DNA of 6,089 nucleotides from Candidatus Margulisiibacteriota bacterium (GTDB lineage Bacteria > Margulisbacteria > WOR-1 > XYC2-FULL-46-14 > JAHJBW01): the NCBI GenBank assembly GCA_018813405.1, contig JAHJBW010000149.1, forward strand, positions 1-6,089, in the 5' to 3' direction. A program made the translations under genes and the position numbers. The first letter of the stretch is position 1. The number at the start of each line of letters is the position of its first letter. This document shows positions 5,467 through 6,089 of this stretch, one piece after another. The notes under the pieces were generated by a model. The model was given only the letters and a program-made list of their open reading frames with translations, made no database searches and was not told the origin of the DNA.

Positions 5467-6089
5467 ATGGACTTTGGCTGGTTTGACGAAGAAAATAAAG
5501 AATACGTTATCACCCGTCCTGATACTCCGCTTCCCTGGATAAACTACCTGGGATCGCGTAAATATTGCGGCTTGATATCCAACACTGCCGGCGGTTATAG
5601 TTTCTATGAAGATCCCCGCGCCAACAGGATACTTCGTTACCGCTATGACAATGTGCCTTTTGACAGGGGAGGGCGCTATCTTTACATCAAAGACAACAAG
5701 AGCGGAAAGTTTTTTTCTCCCACCTGGCAGCCGGTCATGAAAAAACTGGATTCCTACGAATGCCGTCACGGCCTGGGATATACTGTGATCTCTTCAAAGT
5801 GTGAGGGCATAGAAACCAGGATCACCTATTTTGTGCCAAAGGGTGAAGATCTTGAAATATGGAAAGTGGATATTGCCAGCAAAGAAGCAAAGGACCTTAG
5901 TATCTTCTCGTTCGTTGAGTTCTGTTTGTGGGACGCGGTGCAGGACTCCAGCAACTTCCAGCGCACCTGGTCTACCGGCAAGGCGCACGCAAAGGGTCCC
6001 ACCATTATCCATAATACACAGTTCAAGTTCTGGAAAGACATCTTTGCCTACTTTACCGTTTCCGCAAAGGTACACAGCTTCGACTGTCA
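5467..6089 (+). CDS. GH94 family glycoside phosphorylase, N-terminal 207 residues (runs off right edge)
   Basis: The frame from ATG 5467 is open to the window edge and gives 207 residues of a GH94 enzyme, covering much of the N-terminal beta-sandwich domain of a roughly 800-residue family. From memory it closely resembles cellobiose phosphorylases: GWFDEENKEYVITRP (4-18), SNTAGGYSFYEDP (38-50), RYRYDNVP (57-64), YECRHGLGYT (97-106) and FSFVEFCLWDAVQDSSNFQR (147-166). Cellobiose phosphorylase converts cellobiose and phosphate to glucose 1-phosphate and glucose, saving ATP. There is no signal peptide, so it should be cytoplasmic. The start is fixed because homology begins at residue 1. No Shine-Dalgarno is present and a promoter ends almost at the ATG. 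The catalytic region lies outside, so laminaribiose, chitobiose or another specificity remains possible. It is divergent from the operon holding its paralogue at the left edge. Confidence 0.93.
   Translation, partial: MDFGWFDEENKEYVITRPDTPLPWINYLGSRKYCGLISNTAGGYSFYEDPRANRILRYRYDNVPFDRGGRYLYIKDNKSGKFFSPTWQPVMKKLDSYECRHGLGYTVISSKCEGIETRITYFVPKGEDLEIWKVDIASKEAKDLSIFSFVEFCLWDAVQDSSNFQRTWSTGKAHAKGPTIIHNTQFKFWKDIFAYFTVSAKVHSFDC

Noticed and set aside
5434..5769. A 111-codon minus-strand open frame over the start of the right GH94 gene
   Set aside because: The plus-strand frame matches GH94 from residue 1, so the minus-strand frame is a shadow.

Overview
This window looks like bacterial chromosome of moderate GC content carrying a carbohydrate-utilisation locus. 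Five protein-coding genes fill almost all of it, and none is visibly broken. I cannot name the organism from the sequence. The lipoprotein-type solute-binding protein points to a bacterium. The GH94/GH42 gene mix and a recurring palindrome (CCCCGAGCTTGTCGAGGGG) would fit a poorly sampled, fermentative, environmental or subsurface lineage, but that is only a guess.

Layout. Four genes lie head to tail on the minus strand, in transcription order: an ABC-transporter sugar-binding lipoprotein (5316-3979), glmS (3931-2093), a GH42 beta-galactosidase-family hydrolase (2066-279), and a GH94 glycoside phosphorylase that begins at 282 and runs off the left edge. The gaps are 47 bp, 26 bp and a 4-bp overlap, so this is very probably one operon. 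A second GH94 gene starts at 5467 on the plus strand and runs off the right edge. It is divergent from the binding-protein gene across a 150-bp intergenic region that holds promoter candidates for both directions.

How the genes could work together (inference). The lipoprotein captures an oligosaccharide. GH42 removes terminal beta-galactosyl or related residues. The two GH94 enzymes would phosphorolyse beta-linked gluco- or amino-sugar oligosaccharides, giving a sugar 1-phosphate without spending ATP. GlmS converts fructose 6-phosphate and glutamine to glucosamine 6-phosphate, linking the locus to amino-sugar and cell-envelope synthesis. No transporter permease or ATPase gene is present, and no regulator gene is visible.

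The less ordinary features are small structures. There is a perfect 28-bp palindrome inside the GH42 coding sequence at a domain boundary. A perfect 7-bp-stem hairpin ahead of glmS has its loop formed by the core of the ribosome-binding site. A GC-rich palindrome lies between the binding-protein gene and glmS. Two genes (GH42 and the right-hand GH94) lack a Shine-Dalgarno sequence but have a -10-like hexamer almost touching the start codon. I see no RNA gene, CRISPR array, insertion sequence or phage gene.
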